NCBI GenBank assembly: GCA_028583685.1
Contig: JAMXIF010001194.1
Location: forward strand, 18,743,356 to 18,807,355
DNA length: 64,000 nucleotides
Direction of reading: 5' to 3'
From: Petaurus breviceps papuanus
Taxonomy: Eukaryota > Chordata > Mammalia > Diprotodontia > Petauridae
Shown: one piece after another, positions 11,057 to 21,934 of the stretch
Numbering within the stretch: position 1 is the stretch's first letter
Layout of the letters: every line of letters starts with the position of its first letter
Program-made: the position numbers and the translations under genes
The notes under the pieces: generated by a model
Databases searched by the model: none
The model's input: only the letters and a program-made list of their open reading frames with translations
What the model was told of the DNA's origin: nothing

Positions 11057-11764
11057 GGAGTCAAGATGATGGAGTAGAAACAGGACTTCCATGCGGCTCT
11101 GGCTCTCACCACCTCCAATCCATGTAAAAGGGGACTCTGAACAAACTTTGGAGCTACAGAACCCACACAGTGATACAGAGAAGCTAACCTCCCACTGAGG
11201 ACAGCCCTGCAGGCCAACAGGTAGCAGCCAGCACAGCGCTCTGGGAGCCAAACCCAGCTCCACACCAAGGTTTTAGCCCCAGGGTGGACCTGATCAGCCA
11301 CTGGCTGGAGGGTCTTCAGATCACCAGCAGCTGTGGTGGTCCAGAATTATCAACACACAGATACTAAAGACAAAGTGAGAGGTCAGTACAGTGTGGATTT
11401 TGGGACTCAGTAGTTGGGAGTGCATCAGCTTTTGCTGCTGGGGTGAGAAGCCACTGAGAGCTGAAGCAGAGCTGCCCCCACGTGGCAGCTTCAGCTCCTG
11501 GCCTGCAGAGTGTAGGGGGACCAAATGATCAGTCTGAGGGGTAGTCATTCTTGCTTTAACCTGCTTGGATCTGGATTGCGGTCTAGGGTGGAGGTCCTGG
11601 GCTGTGTGTCTAGCTTGCCAGAGCATGTGGAGGCTTCAGAGAGGGCACCCAACTAATACCTCTGGCAGTTGAGAAAACCCCAGCGTTGGGTGCGAAGCTC
11701 CCCTGTCTGGTAGCAGAGTCCTACTGTGGCAAAAAGCCCAGGGGTCAAGTGACTGAGGGACGAC

Positions 11765-12690
11765 ATGACCAGGCAAAGGAAACAAAGCAGACAGAAGATT
11801 CCAACATTAGACTCCTATTTTGGGGACACAAAGGAGCAAAGCATGGAACAGGAGGAAGACAATGAAGTCAGAACTCCTGCACCAAAAGTTTCAAAGGAAA
11901 ATACAAGCTGGTTACAGGCCATAGACGACCTTACAAAGCAGATAAGAGCAGTGGAGGAAAAATTGGGAAGAGAAATGAGAACAATGCAAGAAAATTACAA
12001 AATGAGAGTCAACAGCTTGACTGAGGAAAATCACACCTTAAAAAACAGACTAACTCAAATGGCAAAAGAGGCTCAAAAAGGCAATGAGGAGAAGAATGCC
12101 TTAAAATTCGAATTTGCCAGACAGAAAAAGAATCTCAAAAGCTCAATGAGGAGAATCATTGCTTCAGAATTAGATTGGAGCAAATGGAAGCTAATGAGTT
12201 TATGAGAAATCAAGATGCTGTTAAACAGATCCAAACAAATGAAAGAATAGAAGGCAAGGTGAAATATCTCATGGGAAAACCCACTGACCTGAAAAATAGA
12301 TCCAGGAGAGATAATTTAAAAATTATTGGACTACCTGAAAGCCATGATCAAAGTAAGAACCTAGAAGTCATCCTCCAGGAAGTTCTCAAAGAAAACTGCC
12401 CTGATGTTTTAGAACCAGAGGGCAAAATAGAGGTTGAAAGAATCCACCAATAACCTCCTGAAAAAGATCCCAAAAAGAAAACTCCTAGGAATATTATAGC
12501 CAGGTTCCGGAATTCCCAGATTAAGGAGAGAATATTACAAGCAGCCAGGAAGAAACAATTTGAATATTGTGGAAACACAATCAGGATAACCCAGGATCTG
12601 GCAGCTTCTACACTGAGGGATCGAAGGGCTTGGAATAGGATATTCCGGAGGTCAAAGGAGCTGGGATTAAAACCAAGAGTCACCTAACCA
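11765..12690 (+). pseudogene. L1/HAL1 ORF1 protein, frameshifted
   Basis: The reading starts MTRQRKQSRQKIPTLDSYFG. A long coiled coil follows, rich in heptad-like KQIRAVEEKLGREMRTMQEN. Next comes the RRM region (NLKIIGLPESHDQSKNLEVI) and then the C-terminal domain with RFRNSQIKERILQAARKKQ and LRDRRAWNRIFRRSKELGLK. That makes about 310 residues, close to the usual size of L1 ORF1p, an RNA-binding trimer that coats the element's own RNA. The frame changes near 12175-12205 and returns to the first frame by 12455, and stops occur at about 12451 and 12686, so the copy is dead. The order coiled coil, RRM, CTD is clear. Confidence 0.85.
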
Positions 12691-12932
12691 GCAAAACTGA
12701 GTATCATGTTTCAGGGGAAAATATGGTCATTCAGTAGAATAGAGGACTTTCAAGCATTCTTGATGAAAAAAACCAGAGTTGCATAGAAAATTTGACATTC
12801 AGATACAAGAAGCATGAGAAGGTAAACAGGGAAAAGAAATCATAAGAAACTTATCAAAATTGAACTATTAACATTCCTACATGGAAAAACAATAATTGTA
12901 ACTTATGAAACTTTCCTCAGCAGTTGAAGGGA

Positions 12933-12933
<1 letters not shown>

Positions 12934-12966
<33 letters not shown>

Positions 12967-12970
12967 GTCT
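12934..12970. repeat. (TA)n(TATG)n microsatellite inside HAL1
   Basis: TA units run into TATG units in the non-coding part of the half-L1. Confidence 0.85.
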
Positions 12971-13385
12971 AAATATGAGGGTATATGGGCATATGAATAC
13001 ATATGTGAATGTGTGTATATATGTTTACAGGTATACATAGATAGAGGGCACAGGACCAATCTAACAGGAAGGGATGACACTTAAAAGGTGAAATTAAGAG
13101 GTGAGAGAGGAATATAATGAGAGGAGATGGGGAGAGACAGAATGGGGTAAACTATCTCATATAGAAGAGGCAAAGGAAAATGGTTACAATGGAGGGGAAG
13201 AATAGGAAGGTAAAAGGGAATGGTTCAACCTTATTCCTATTGAATTTGGCTCGAGGAGGGAATGAAATATACACTAAATAGGGTATCTCACCCTCCAGGA
13301 GAGTAGGGGGGGGAGGGGATGAGAGGGGGGATAATGGAAGGGAGGGCAGGCTGGGGGGGAGAGAAGTTGGGAGCACCCACTTTTG

Positions 13386-13600
13386 AAAAGGGACAGGATC
13401 AAAGTAGAGAATAGAAGTGGGAGGTGGGATAGGACGGAAGGAAATATAGTAAGTCTCTTACAATATATCTACTATGTTATTATTTTGCATTAGCCACACA
13501 TGTACAACCTATACTGAACTGCTTATCTTCCTAGTAAGGGTGGGTGACAAGGGAGGAGGGGAATAAATCTGGAATTCAAAGTTTTAAAATCAAATATTCA
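13386..13600 (+). repeat. HAL1 3' segment, repeat unit A
   Basis: This stretch, including AATATATCTACTATGTTATT and AAGGGTGGGTGACAAGGGAG, recurs at 13876-14100 in the same order with scattered differences. Confidence 0.85.
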
Positions 13601-13875
13601 AATATATATACTATTATTAATAATATTTTACATGTAATTGGGAAATAAGATATACAGGCTCTAGGGCATAGAGATCCACTGGAAAAGTCGAAAGGGGTAT
13701 GGGACAAGATATGGGAGAGAGCAGATTGCAGGTGGGGATATTCCGTGCGACTGCTATTTTGGGGAAGTGGGTAGGGGAAAAATGGGGAGAAAATTTGTAA
13801 CTCAAAACCTGGCAGAAATGAATGATGTAAATCAGAAGTTAATAAAGCATTTAAAAAAATTAAAAAAAAAAAGAA

Positions 13876-14102
13876 AAGGGCCAGGATCACAGTAGAGAAT
13901 AGAACAAGTGGGGGCTGGGATAGGATGGAGGGAAATATAGTCAGTCTTTCACAATATATCTACTATGTTAATGTTTTGCATTAGCTATACATGTAGAATC
14001 TATACAGAACTTCTTATCTTTCCAGTAAGGGTGGGTGACAAGGGAAGAAGGGAATGAATCTGGAATTCAAAGTTTTAAAGTCAGATGTTTAAGGATAGAT
14101 AC

Positions 14103-14172
<70 letters not shown>

Positions 14173-14193
14173 TCTATTATTTAAAAATAAAAT
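13876..14193 (+). repeat. Second copy of the HAL1 3' segment (A')
   Basis: It matches 13386-13600 along about 210 bp, then continues through a GATA array into TTATTTAAAAATAAAATAAA, an A-rich end. It begins directly after the poly(A) of the first tail. A 5'-truncated HAL1/L1 insertion into the first tail, or a local duplication, would both give this pattern. Confidence 0.8.
14094..14172. repeat. (GATA)n microsatellite
   Basis: About 18 nearly perfect GATA units inside the second HAL1 tail copy. Probably length-variable. Confidence 0.95.
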
Positions 14194-14221
14194 AAAAATT
14201 CTCTATGATATCATACATGAT

Positions 14222-14520
14222 AATTGTCAGTGAAATTTCTTGGAGTAGGTAAGATTTAAATTGGGCCTTTGAAGAATGGATAGAGTTTGGAAAGAGAATT
14301 GGCAGTGGCACATGGGAGAAGGGGGTAGAGATCAAATATTGCAGGTAGAAAGAAAACATGAGCAAAGGCAGAGTTTTTCTGGAGTGTTGGAATATGGTGG
14401 GAGATAGGATTAGATGAATGGGATGACACCAAATTGAAAGCCAGCTTTAGGATGCAGGAGACAATAGGGAGCCATTGGAGGATTGAGAGCATGTTGGTAT
14501 ATGTTTTATTCATCCATCAC
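14222..14520 (-). mobile_element. L2 fragment
   Basis: Antisense L2 3' half: GGGCCTTTGAAGAATGGATA, then TTGAAAGCCAGCTTTAGGAT, and AATAGGGAGCCATTGGAGGA in L2 order. Confidence 0.7.
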
Positions 14521-14524
14521 TTGA

Positions 14525-15690
14525 TGGATCACTAGAATATATGGGTCAAACCCCTTGAAAAATGCATGAATCTGTTAGCAGCAACACCTGACCCTGAAGA
14601 AAATTTCTTAGGCAAATACTTGTTTACAAGTGCAGCGATGCCATTGATGAGCAGGGATGTAACTATGTCTGCACGGATGGGCATTTTTCATGAATCAGAA
14701 GCATCCTTTATCAAGTTTGTTTTTGGTACAGTTTTTTCCATTTCCAACTGATAAGCACCAGCTAGATTAACTTGAAGCTTTAGAGTGATCAAAATATTAG
14801 TGAGAACCCACCACCAATAAATTATCCAAAGTCAGTGTAGTTAATTTCTGTGTTGCTACGGTAACTGGAGGATTTAGAAAGAACAATGGAGTGGAATACT
14901 TTGCCGATACTACTTTGTAATTGTTGAAGATTTGTGGTTCCATTTATAATAGAGTAGATTTCCAAGGTTGAAGAAGCAGAGGGAAATTTGGTCTTCTCTA
15001 CTGGAACACTTTGGGGACAATGTGCTTGGCTGGTTTTTATTTTATCCCCTTTACTTTGAAGAAGGCACATGTGTGAGAGCTTCAATCATTCAGCCCCCTT
15101 CTTTTCATTACAAACACCAATCTGGTGGCTGAGTTGTTACAACTGTTGCTTCTGGCCTCTGGCCTCGGTTTTTGAACCTTCCATCTTCTCTCCCTCCTTT
15201 CTGGTTTGATGCCTTCTTTGGGCAATGGTTCTCCCCAACCCCCATTCCCAGATTCTCTGTTCCATTTCTTAGGTGGTTATTAATATGGTCATCAAGTGAC
15301 ATTACAGGCCTAAGGAACTTTGGGATTCTCAGGCATTTGCTTTCTCTTTGACATCATTTGGAACATGCTCAGAGGTCACTGGTTTCCTCACACTGTCCTG
15401 ACAGCTTTATTTTCTTGCCAGGCCTTCAGTATTGGATTCAGCTGAATGGAAACTTTAGTGCCCTGCATTCTCAGATCTGTTTCGGCTGCAAGCACTCGAT
15501 TCCTTACAGATTCAGAAGCCTTAAATTTTATAGGAACAGAGTAAAAAGCTGGTCACTCAGGTGATGCGAGAACAATTTTCACACTTCTGTCTGGTGTGGA
15601 GGAAAACTGACCTTGTCCTGGAATGTGAGCTACCTAGGAAGTGATTCCCAACTCTGGTTTCAATTGTTTGATTTGATTTCCAATTTGCTA
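14525..15690. other. Unassigned unique DNA, possible old pseudogene on minus strand
   Basis: No known repeat is recognised. On the minus strand an 87-codon frame at 14822-15085 and sequence at 14750-14560 read as fairly ordinary protein-like text with interruptions. I cannot match it to a gene and there is no poly(A) or splice evidence. Treat it as unexplained, not as a gene. Confidence 0.3.
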
Positions 15691-15699
15691 GTCCTTTAG

Positions 15700-15920
15700 C
15701 TTTAAGTGCCTCCTAATTGTTGTATATTTACATATTTGCTTTATATTTACTGTATCTATTTATATATATATGCATGTTGTATCCCCTCATAGAATGTAAA
15801 TCCCTGCAGGGAAAAGGACTATTTCTTTTTTTGTCTTTGTATTGCAGCTTAGCAAAGTATTTCCAGTTTAGTAAGCACTTCATACGTATTTGTTCATTGA
15901 TTATTATTTTGATTGTTGTT
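15700..15920 (+). mobile_element. L2 3' end
   Basis: L2 3'UTR blocks: TAGAATGTAAATCCCTGCAG, then GTATTGCAGCTTAGCAAAGT, ending GTTCATTGATTATTATT. Confidence 0.7.
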
Positions 15921-16109
15921 ACAAAATTCTGTGGAAAAAATCAAAACAAATTTAATATGAAATCAATTTTATTTTTAAAATAAATGTGCCATCTGATATT
16001 TCAAGAAAATTACAGTAGGTTTAACACCTTAGGGAACAAAAAGAGTGGTGGGGGGACAGCTGGCCCAAAATAATCATTTTCATATTAAGACTATTATAGT
16101 TGTATTTAA

Positions 16110-16255
16110 TAAACGCCCTCTTCCTACGAGCTAAGGGACCCTGGGAAAGTCATTTAATTTCACAGAGCCTCAGTTACTACATCTGTAAAATGAAGTTGTT
16201 GTACTTGATAATCCCCAATGATGGGTCTAGCTCTAAATCTGTAACTCTATCATCC
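16110..16255 (+). mobile_element. MIR SINE
   Basis: GGACCCTGGGAAAGTCATTT, then CTCAGTTACTACATCTGTAA and a diverged MIR 3' end. Confidence 0.75.
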
Positions 16256-16309
16256 CATGACCTCCCAGGAGAAGAGAATGCTCCCAAGACTGTGATCATA
16301 TTTATAGAA

Positions 16310-16510
16310 GACAGGGATTTTAAAACTTTTTTGTGTGTGTCATGGACCCCATGGCAATCTGGCAAAGCAAATGGATTTACCTTCTACAAATAATGTTTTT
16401 TAAATTCATAGAAAAAATGGAATTAAAAAGAAAACCAATAAGATATTAAAGGTTGCAAAATTTAAAACAGAAATTCATAGAACCCAGATTAAGAACACCT
16501 GGTTACAACC
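16310..16510 (+). repeat. Unnamed old interspersed repeat, copy 2
   Basis: GTCATGGACCCCATGGCAAT, then AATGTTTTTTAAATTCATAG, AAACCAATAAGATATTAAAG, and TAGAACCCAGATTAAGAACA. It shares block order with 9735-9850. The family is old and I cannot name it. Confidence 0.5.
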
Positions 16511-16539
16511 CCACCCAAGAAGATAGGAACCCATTTTTA

Positions 16540-16680
16540 AATTTAAAGTCTTAGAGGATTGCCTGGTGCTCATAGAGCATAAAGAACTTGTCCTGGGCTA
16601 TAGAAGTGTAACAGGCAGTACTTTAAAACTCATCTTCCTGATCCTAAATTAAGCACGGAATCCTATATCATACTGTCCTT
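16540..16680 (-). mobile_element. MIR fragment
   Basis: AAGTCTTAGAGGATTGCCTG, then CATCTTCCTGATCCTAAATT and a diverged reverse-complement MIR end. Confidence 0.5.
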
Positions 16681-17154
16681 CCTCTGAAAATAAAACTTTA
16701 TTTTAAAAATTCTAATAGTTCATGAGACCTGGAAAGGTAGGTGGCACTTACAAATATATGAGGCAGTCATTATTAAACAACAGCTGATGAGAACCAAGGA
16801 TTAATTGTTTCACTGCTTTTTAAACTTTTTTTTTCTAGGTGAGAAAAACTGACTTTACCCATTCACTCTACTAGAGTTTCTTAAGTGACTGGATTTCCTT
16901 TGCACAAAACTCCTGTGTTAGAATATCAAGTTTTTTTTTAATCATTTCTTCATACTTTCATTCATTCAAGAGAGTTCTTGGAAATACCTTGATAGTTGGA
17001 TGTTAGAGTTGAAGGGCAGAGGTAAGATTTTTAGAAGGCTTGCCTGCTAGAAAGTAGCCTAATGGCACGATGCATACTTGCAATTTGAATTTCTGTATCT
17101 TTGCAAAGTATAAAGAATGCTATACTTTTTGTTTTTTTTTCATTTATAAATAAA

Positions 17155-17250
17155 TCAGTGTGACTTTGGGTTTATTTCTTTATATCTTTAACACCTAACA
17201 CAGTACCTGGTATATTGTGTTGCTTGATAAATGCTTTTTGTTTGATTGAT
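17155..17250 (+). mobile_element. L2 3'-terminal fragment
   Basis: AACACAGTACCTGGTATATT followed by GATAAATGCTTTTTGTTTGA is the L2 terminus. Confidence 0.6.
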
Positions 17251-18700
17251 GGACAGCTGGCCATATATTCAGAAATCCTGCACTTCCAAATATAAACACC
17301 CAGTGCAGCAGAACAGGGAGAGTAATGATTTTCAACATGATTTAAGTTAACCCACCATTTGGGAGGGTGTGGGACCACACTGCCACAGCATTAAACAAGA
17401 TCCAGAAACTCAACCAGGACTCATAAGTCAGTGAATGGCAGCGGTCTTTTAACATGGCTGTTAAAATGATTGGGCTTTTTTCTGCTTCCGAGCATAACGA
17501 CTTTCACTTCACAGTCTCCAATACAAGGGGAAAAAAAGTCTCCTGCTTAAGGAATGGGATGTTGGAATGCCTTATTTAAATATAATGGTTTGATTAATGT
17601 CATTTATTTAAATTACCAGAAAAAATCATCCTGACATTCTTTCTGTATTCCCACTGTTGAACCAACTATATTCAATATTCCTAGTCTTGAACATACTATA
17701 TTTAAATTGCCATCTAAAGTTTTAGAAGTGAAGTGTCACCACCAAGAATATCAAACAAAAAGAAAAATTACTTAAAGTAGATAAGGTAGCTAAGAACCCG
17801 AAGAGATCATTCAAAGAAAATCAGACTGTAATTGTCCTTTGTTTAAAGTAGATAGTTATGCAGATTAGGATGTGGTAGATCATTTTGTTGCAGACTTTTT
17901 TTTATTATACAACCTAATTTGATATTGTCCTAGAAAGATGTACCTTTGCATTTTTAACAAAAGCAACAATGCCTGGGAATAGATGACATTAAAAGTATTA
18001 CTTTTGCATAATTTATGTTCATTGACAGCTATCGCCTGCTTCACTTCATCACCAGCTTACAGGGGAGATTGCTAGATGTTTCAAATCTCATTAAGCTATT
18101 TATTCATTGTAATGAATGATTTTAATGTACTGCATTAGGGTTATGCCACACTGCACTGTTAAAAGAATCCATCTTACTGTACACAGTTTAATGTTTGCAG
18201 CCAAATTAATACCTTTATTATTGTCTCAATGGTTGAGTGGACACTTTGTAAATTAATCATTCTTGTGTCTGGTTCATCCCTTCCTCCTGTAGTGGAGCTT
18301 GCAATGCCTTACTTCTTTAATAGTTATAATCTTCTACCCATCCTGGTTTTCCTGTAAAAGTGCATTATCTGAGCCTGGTAATCTCGTGTCATTTAACAGG
18401 TGACAAATTCACAAAAGAACAGGCATTTCTTACCACTTTTCAGACAGTACAACTGAATTCTGGACTATAATCCTCAATTTTGCTCTCCTTCACTCCCACC
18501 CACCAGTACCTTCCCTTCTCAAAATCCTTCAAAATGTCGTTGGCATGTTGCAACGACAGGAAGATAATATCTTTGGGAAGGCTAGAAGGCAGTTCTAATA
18601 AAAAGCTGTCATTCACAAATCCAGATCTACTTTCACACTATATGCATTTTAAAGAACATATGAACTGTTAAATGGGACAATCTGGGCAACTTTTGAAGAT
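17250..18700. other. Repeat-free block, candidate conserved non-coding DNA
   Basis: About 1.4 kb in which I see no interspersed repeat, in a window otherwise dense with them. It is AT-rich with TAAT-type homeodomain-like words, a perfect 8-bp-arm inverted repeat (17447-17466) and an ATTCATT-GT-AATGAAT palindrome (18102-18117). No coding exon is evident. Regulatory function is inference only. Confidence 0.35.
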
Positions 18701-18702
18701 TT

Positions 18703-18705
<3 letters not shown>

Positions 18706-18752
<47 letters not shown>
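18706..18752. repeat. (TG)n microsatellite
   Basis: About 23 uninterrupted TG units. Confidence 0.97.
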
Positions 18753-18754
<2 letters not shown>

Positions 18755-19880
18755 TTAAGCAGCAAAGGGACCCATTACTGAATTTTGCAATGAAATATAT
18801 TCAGTTATCTAAGTTAATATGGCATTTTTCCTGTCTACTTCTCTTCTTTTGAACTATCCCTCCAAAGAAGCAAGTAAAAATATTGTAATTCCCATGAAGG
18901 AAATGGTATGGGATATATATGGAATTTATAGAACAGAATTGTGGAAAATATCATCTCTCTAATTCTGGCACACCTTTTGCAAAAGCACAGGCTCTAAAAT
19001 GCATCCTCTGGTCATCAGCTAAATAGAGCAGAGTGGAAATCTAGGCATTAGTTTGCCAGGTTTGGCATGTCTTGGAATGGCACATGTCTTAAATTGGGAG
19101 GAAAAGCAAAGGAAGAGGGGCAGGAAGGACACACCTATACTCAGAGAAGTAATTGTCAAGTTTGGAGTTTCTGTGCTGTCTTTCTAATTTGTCTTTCTAA
19201 GCAACAGTGTAGAATCTCTTGCTCAAAGGTCACTAGGCCAGTTATGATCAAAACTCCCTATCTGTGCAGATGATATCACCAGTCCCCAATCAGGAGATTT
19301 CATTTTGTAATTTAAGAGAGAAAACAGGTTCTTTGGAGGAAAGTAAATGTAGATAATTATTTTGGGCTTGTTTTGGACTGTGTGGAAATAATTAGCACAT
19401 CATATAACATATCTCCAGCAACCTGAAATAAACAACAGCAGCCGCTTAGAAGATTTTTAGGTGTAAGGTAAAGAAAAATTGGCTTAAAGGAAAAAAGACA
19501 ACCGACATCCATATAAATCTATTTTTGTTGTTGTTCATGTGGCACTTGTTTGATAGGAAAAGTAAAAATAAAGATAGTGTGGTGGCTCAGAAATAATTAT
19601 GCAACAATTTACCAAATGATACTTCCCATACATAGGCAATGGAATCTAGCCCTGGTAACTTTTAAAGCCCCTAGTTTGACTATTTAGGGGTACCTCTCCG
19701 TTGGCATAGATGTGAATTGTTGTCTTGATTTTTCCTTTAAGGCAATAAGCAACATGGGAAACATTTAATAAGAGAAGTTCCCTTCCTTCTAATTCATATT
19801 TTTGTGAATTGCTTGCTTATCTCTCAAACTATCTTATCCTCTTCTCCCCTTCTCCCTCCTGCCCCACTCTCCTCCCTCTC
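18755..19880. other. Unique DNA, no gene seen
   Basis: No repeat family or exon recognised. It is AT-rich with a purine-rich patch near 19090-19130. Confidence 0.4.
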
Positions 19881-19889
19881 TATAAATAC

Positions 19890-20178
19890 ACAATTATTCC
19901 CTTCCACATTTGAGGAGGCATGGCACTCCTGCAGTATGAAAATCCACATAAAAATTTTTGACCATCCCTTTGTACCAGAGAAGAAGAAGTTTGAATTTTC
20001 TCTTTTTCTTTTAGGGGGTGTTTACAGTATCTTATTGTAAAATTTGCGTCGATATATATAATTTCTGAGCTTCTAAACTTTTTCTGTGTCATTTGCTGGA
20101 CTTCATGTGTCATCTGTAGCTTCCGCAAAACTCCCCAAAAATTGATGTTTAATTTCTTATGCTTAGCCATGATATATC
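19890..20178 (+). mobile_element. Tigger/pogo-like DNA transposon remnant
   Basis: The left part resembles the terminal region of Tigger-type transposons: CATGGCACTCCTGCAGTATG, AAAATCCACATAAAAATTTT, then TTTACAGTATCTTATTGTAA. There is no transposase coding, so it would be a non-autonomous remnant. The match is by eye and the end repeats are not clean. Confidence 0.4.
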
Positions 20179-20194
20179 AAAACTGAGATGGGGA

Positions 20195-20358
20195 GGGGGG
20201 CGGCCAGGTGGTGCAATGAATAAAGCACCGGCCCTGGAGTCAGGAGGATGTGAGTTCGGTTCCAGCCTCAGACACTTAACACACACACACAAAAAAACAA
20301 CTAGTCATGTAATCCTGAGCAAAGTTACTTAACCCCAATCACCCTCCAAAAGGAAAAA
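20195..20358 (+). mobile_element. Marsupial SINE (WSINE1-like)
   Basis: CGGCCAGGTGGTGCAATGAA head, CCGGCCCTGGAGTCAGGAGG body and an A-rich tail. Perfect 16-bp duplications AAAACTGAGATGGGGA flank it at 20179-20194 and 20359-20374. It carries a short internal CACACA expansion. Confidence 0.92.
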
Positions 20359-20433
20359 AAAACTGAGATGGGGAAGGCCATAGTCTGGAAGAAATAACTA
20401 TATGACATATATGCTTATTTGTATCTACCATAT

Positions 20434-20692
20434 GGGGCAGCTAAATGGCACAGCAGATAGAGTGCTGAACCTGGAGTCAGAAGGACTACCTTTGTGAGTT
20501 CAAATCTGGCCTCAGACACTTTACTAGGTGTGTGACTCTGGGAAAGTCAGTTAACCTGCTTGCCTCAGTTTCCTCATCTGCAAAATGAACTGGAGAATGA
20601 AATGGCAAATCACTCCAGCATCTTTGCCAAGAAAATCCCAAATTAGAAAACAAAGAGTTGGACATGAATGAAAAAAAGACTCAACAAGTAGA
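20434..20692 (+). mobile_element. MAR1 CORE-SINE with Bov-B-like tail
   Basis: GGGGCAGCTAAATGGCACAG head, tRNA-like body, CORE (CTCAGTTTCCTCATCTGCAA), and a 3' tail AACAAAGAGTTGGACATGAA. The tail matches the Bov-B LINE end, as known for marsupial Mar-1 SINEs, which implies mobilisation by an RTE/Bov-B LINE. Confidence 0.88.
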
Positions 20693-20694
20693 CA

Positions 20695-20860
20695 CCATAT
20701 ATGTGTGTGTGCACGCAGGCACATACACAACATACCTTTTAACATCTATACATGTATACACACATGTCCTTTGTGTTATCACGTAGAGATATTTATGTGT
20801 GTGCACATACATATTTGTGTACATGTGTGCATGTATGTGCATACATGCAATGAAATAATC
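20695..20860. repeat. TG/CA-rich simple repeat
   Basis: Imperfect alternation of TGTG, ACATAC and TGCATAC units directly after the MAR1 tail. Confidence 0.8.
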
Positions 20861-20929
20861 TCTGAAATACATACTTACTCAGCCCTCACTGTTGTTGAAG
20901 AGGGTAGAAGGTAGGCATTGGAGAGCTCT

Positions 20930-21920
20930 TTCCTCATCCTTCACCATTTAAAGAGGACACGCAGGGAAGTCTCATTATTTCCCACCTGAAATTCTTCATC
21001 CTACAAGATGATTTCAGCTCCGAAATTCACCCCTTCTCAGATCATTCCCCACTCAGACTTCAGGATTTCATCATCCTCTCAAATCCTCCAGGCTTGAAAC
21101 CCACAGTAGGAGTCATCTTGGATTCCTCACTGGCTCACACCCCCACCCATATCTAAATTGTAGCCACTGTGTGTTGATTTCACCTTTACAACATCTCTTG
21201 GATATACCAGCTTCTCTTCTCTCACCCTGCCTCCACTGTGGTGCAGGTTCTGATCACCTCATGTCTTGATTATTGCAGTAGTATACTGGTGGGTCAGCCT
21301 GCCTCAAGTCTCTTCCCACTCTATTTTATTCTCAATTAAGTCCCTAAAGCGGTTTTCCTAAAATGTGTCTCATTGTGTCATCCCACCCCCTCCCTCCACT
21401 CAATAACTTTCCCCCTACTCAATAAAGTCCAGTGACTTACTGTTTCCCTGGAACAAATATAAAATCTTTTGAGTGACATTCAAAGACTTTCATAACATAG
21501 TTCCCTCCTACTTTTCTAGTCTTCTGACATCTTGTATGTACTTTTCAATTCAGTGACACTAGTCTTCCAGCTGTTCCATGAACAAGATGCCTCATTTCTC
21601 AGTTCTGGGCTTTTTTTTCTGTGACTCCCATGCCTAAAATTCTCTCCATCCTCTACTACAATTACTGGCTTCCCTGACATTCTTTAAGTTCCAACTAAAT
21701 TCCCACTTTCTACAAGAAACCTTCCTAAAATCCTCTTAATTCCAGTATTTTCCCTCCTTTGATTATCCCCATTTATCCTGTATATGACTTGCTTTGTGTA
21801 TATCTGTTTGCCTGTTGTCTCCTGCAAGTTCCTTGGGGGCAGGGACTGTCTTTTGCCTCTTTTTACGTGCATAGTACCTGGCACATAGTAGGCACTTAAT
21901 AAACGTTTCCTGAATTGAAA
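20930..21920 (+). mobile_element. L2 LINE, 3' ~1 kb
   Basis: It runs through the C-terminal RT region (GTAGGAGTCATCTTGGATTC for the GVILDSSL stretch; TGTCTTGATTATTGCAGTAG for SRLDYCNS), then TTCCCACTTTCTACAAGAAA and the 3'UTR, ending CACATAGTAGGCACTTAATA. It is non-coding now. This is the best L2 tail in the window and the plus-strand arm of a tail-to-tail pair. Confidence 0.9.
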
Positions 21921-21934
21921 TGTAGGAGATGTGT

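Larger units (their letters stand above)
11057..14193 (+). mobile_element. Half-L1 (HAL1-type) retrotransposon
   Basis: The element begins GGAGTCAAGATGATGGAG, an L1 5'UTR-type start, and has a GC-richer leader to 11764, an L1-type ORF1 (11765-12690), a purine-rich non-coding part, and an A-rich end at about 13875. No endonuclease or reverse-transcriptase coding lies between ORF1 and the tail, so the layout is that of HAL1 elements, which keep ORF1 and rely on L1 in trans. A second tail segment (13876-14193) follows. Candidate target duplications are AAAAATTTTATGATA (11042-11056) and AAAAATTCTCTATGATA (14194-14210). Alternative: an L1 with an internal deletion of ORF2. Confidence 0.72.

Noticed and set aside
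12348-12683. 111-codon minus-strand frame
   Set aside because: Antisense of the HAL1 ORF1 coding region.
14094-14172. CRISPR-like array
   Set aside because: A plain GATA microsatellite in a mammalian genome; no repeat-spacer structure.
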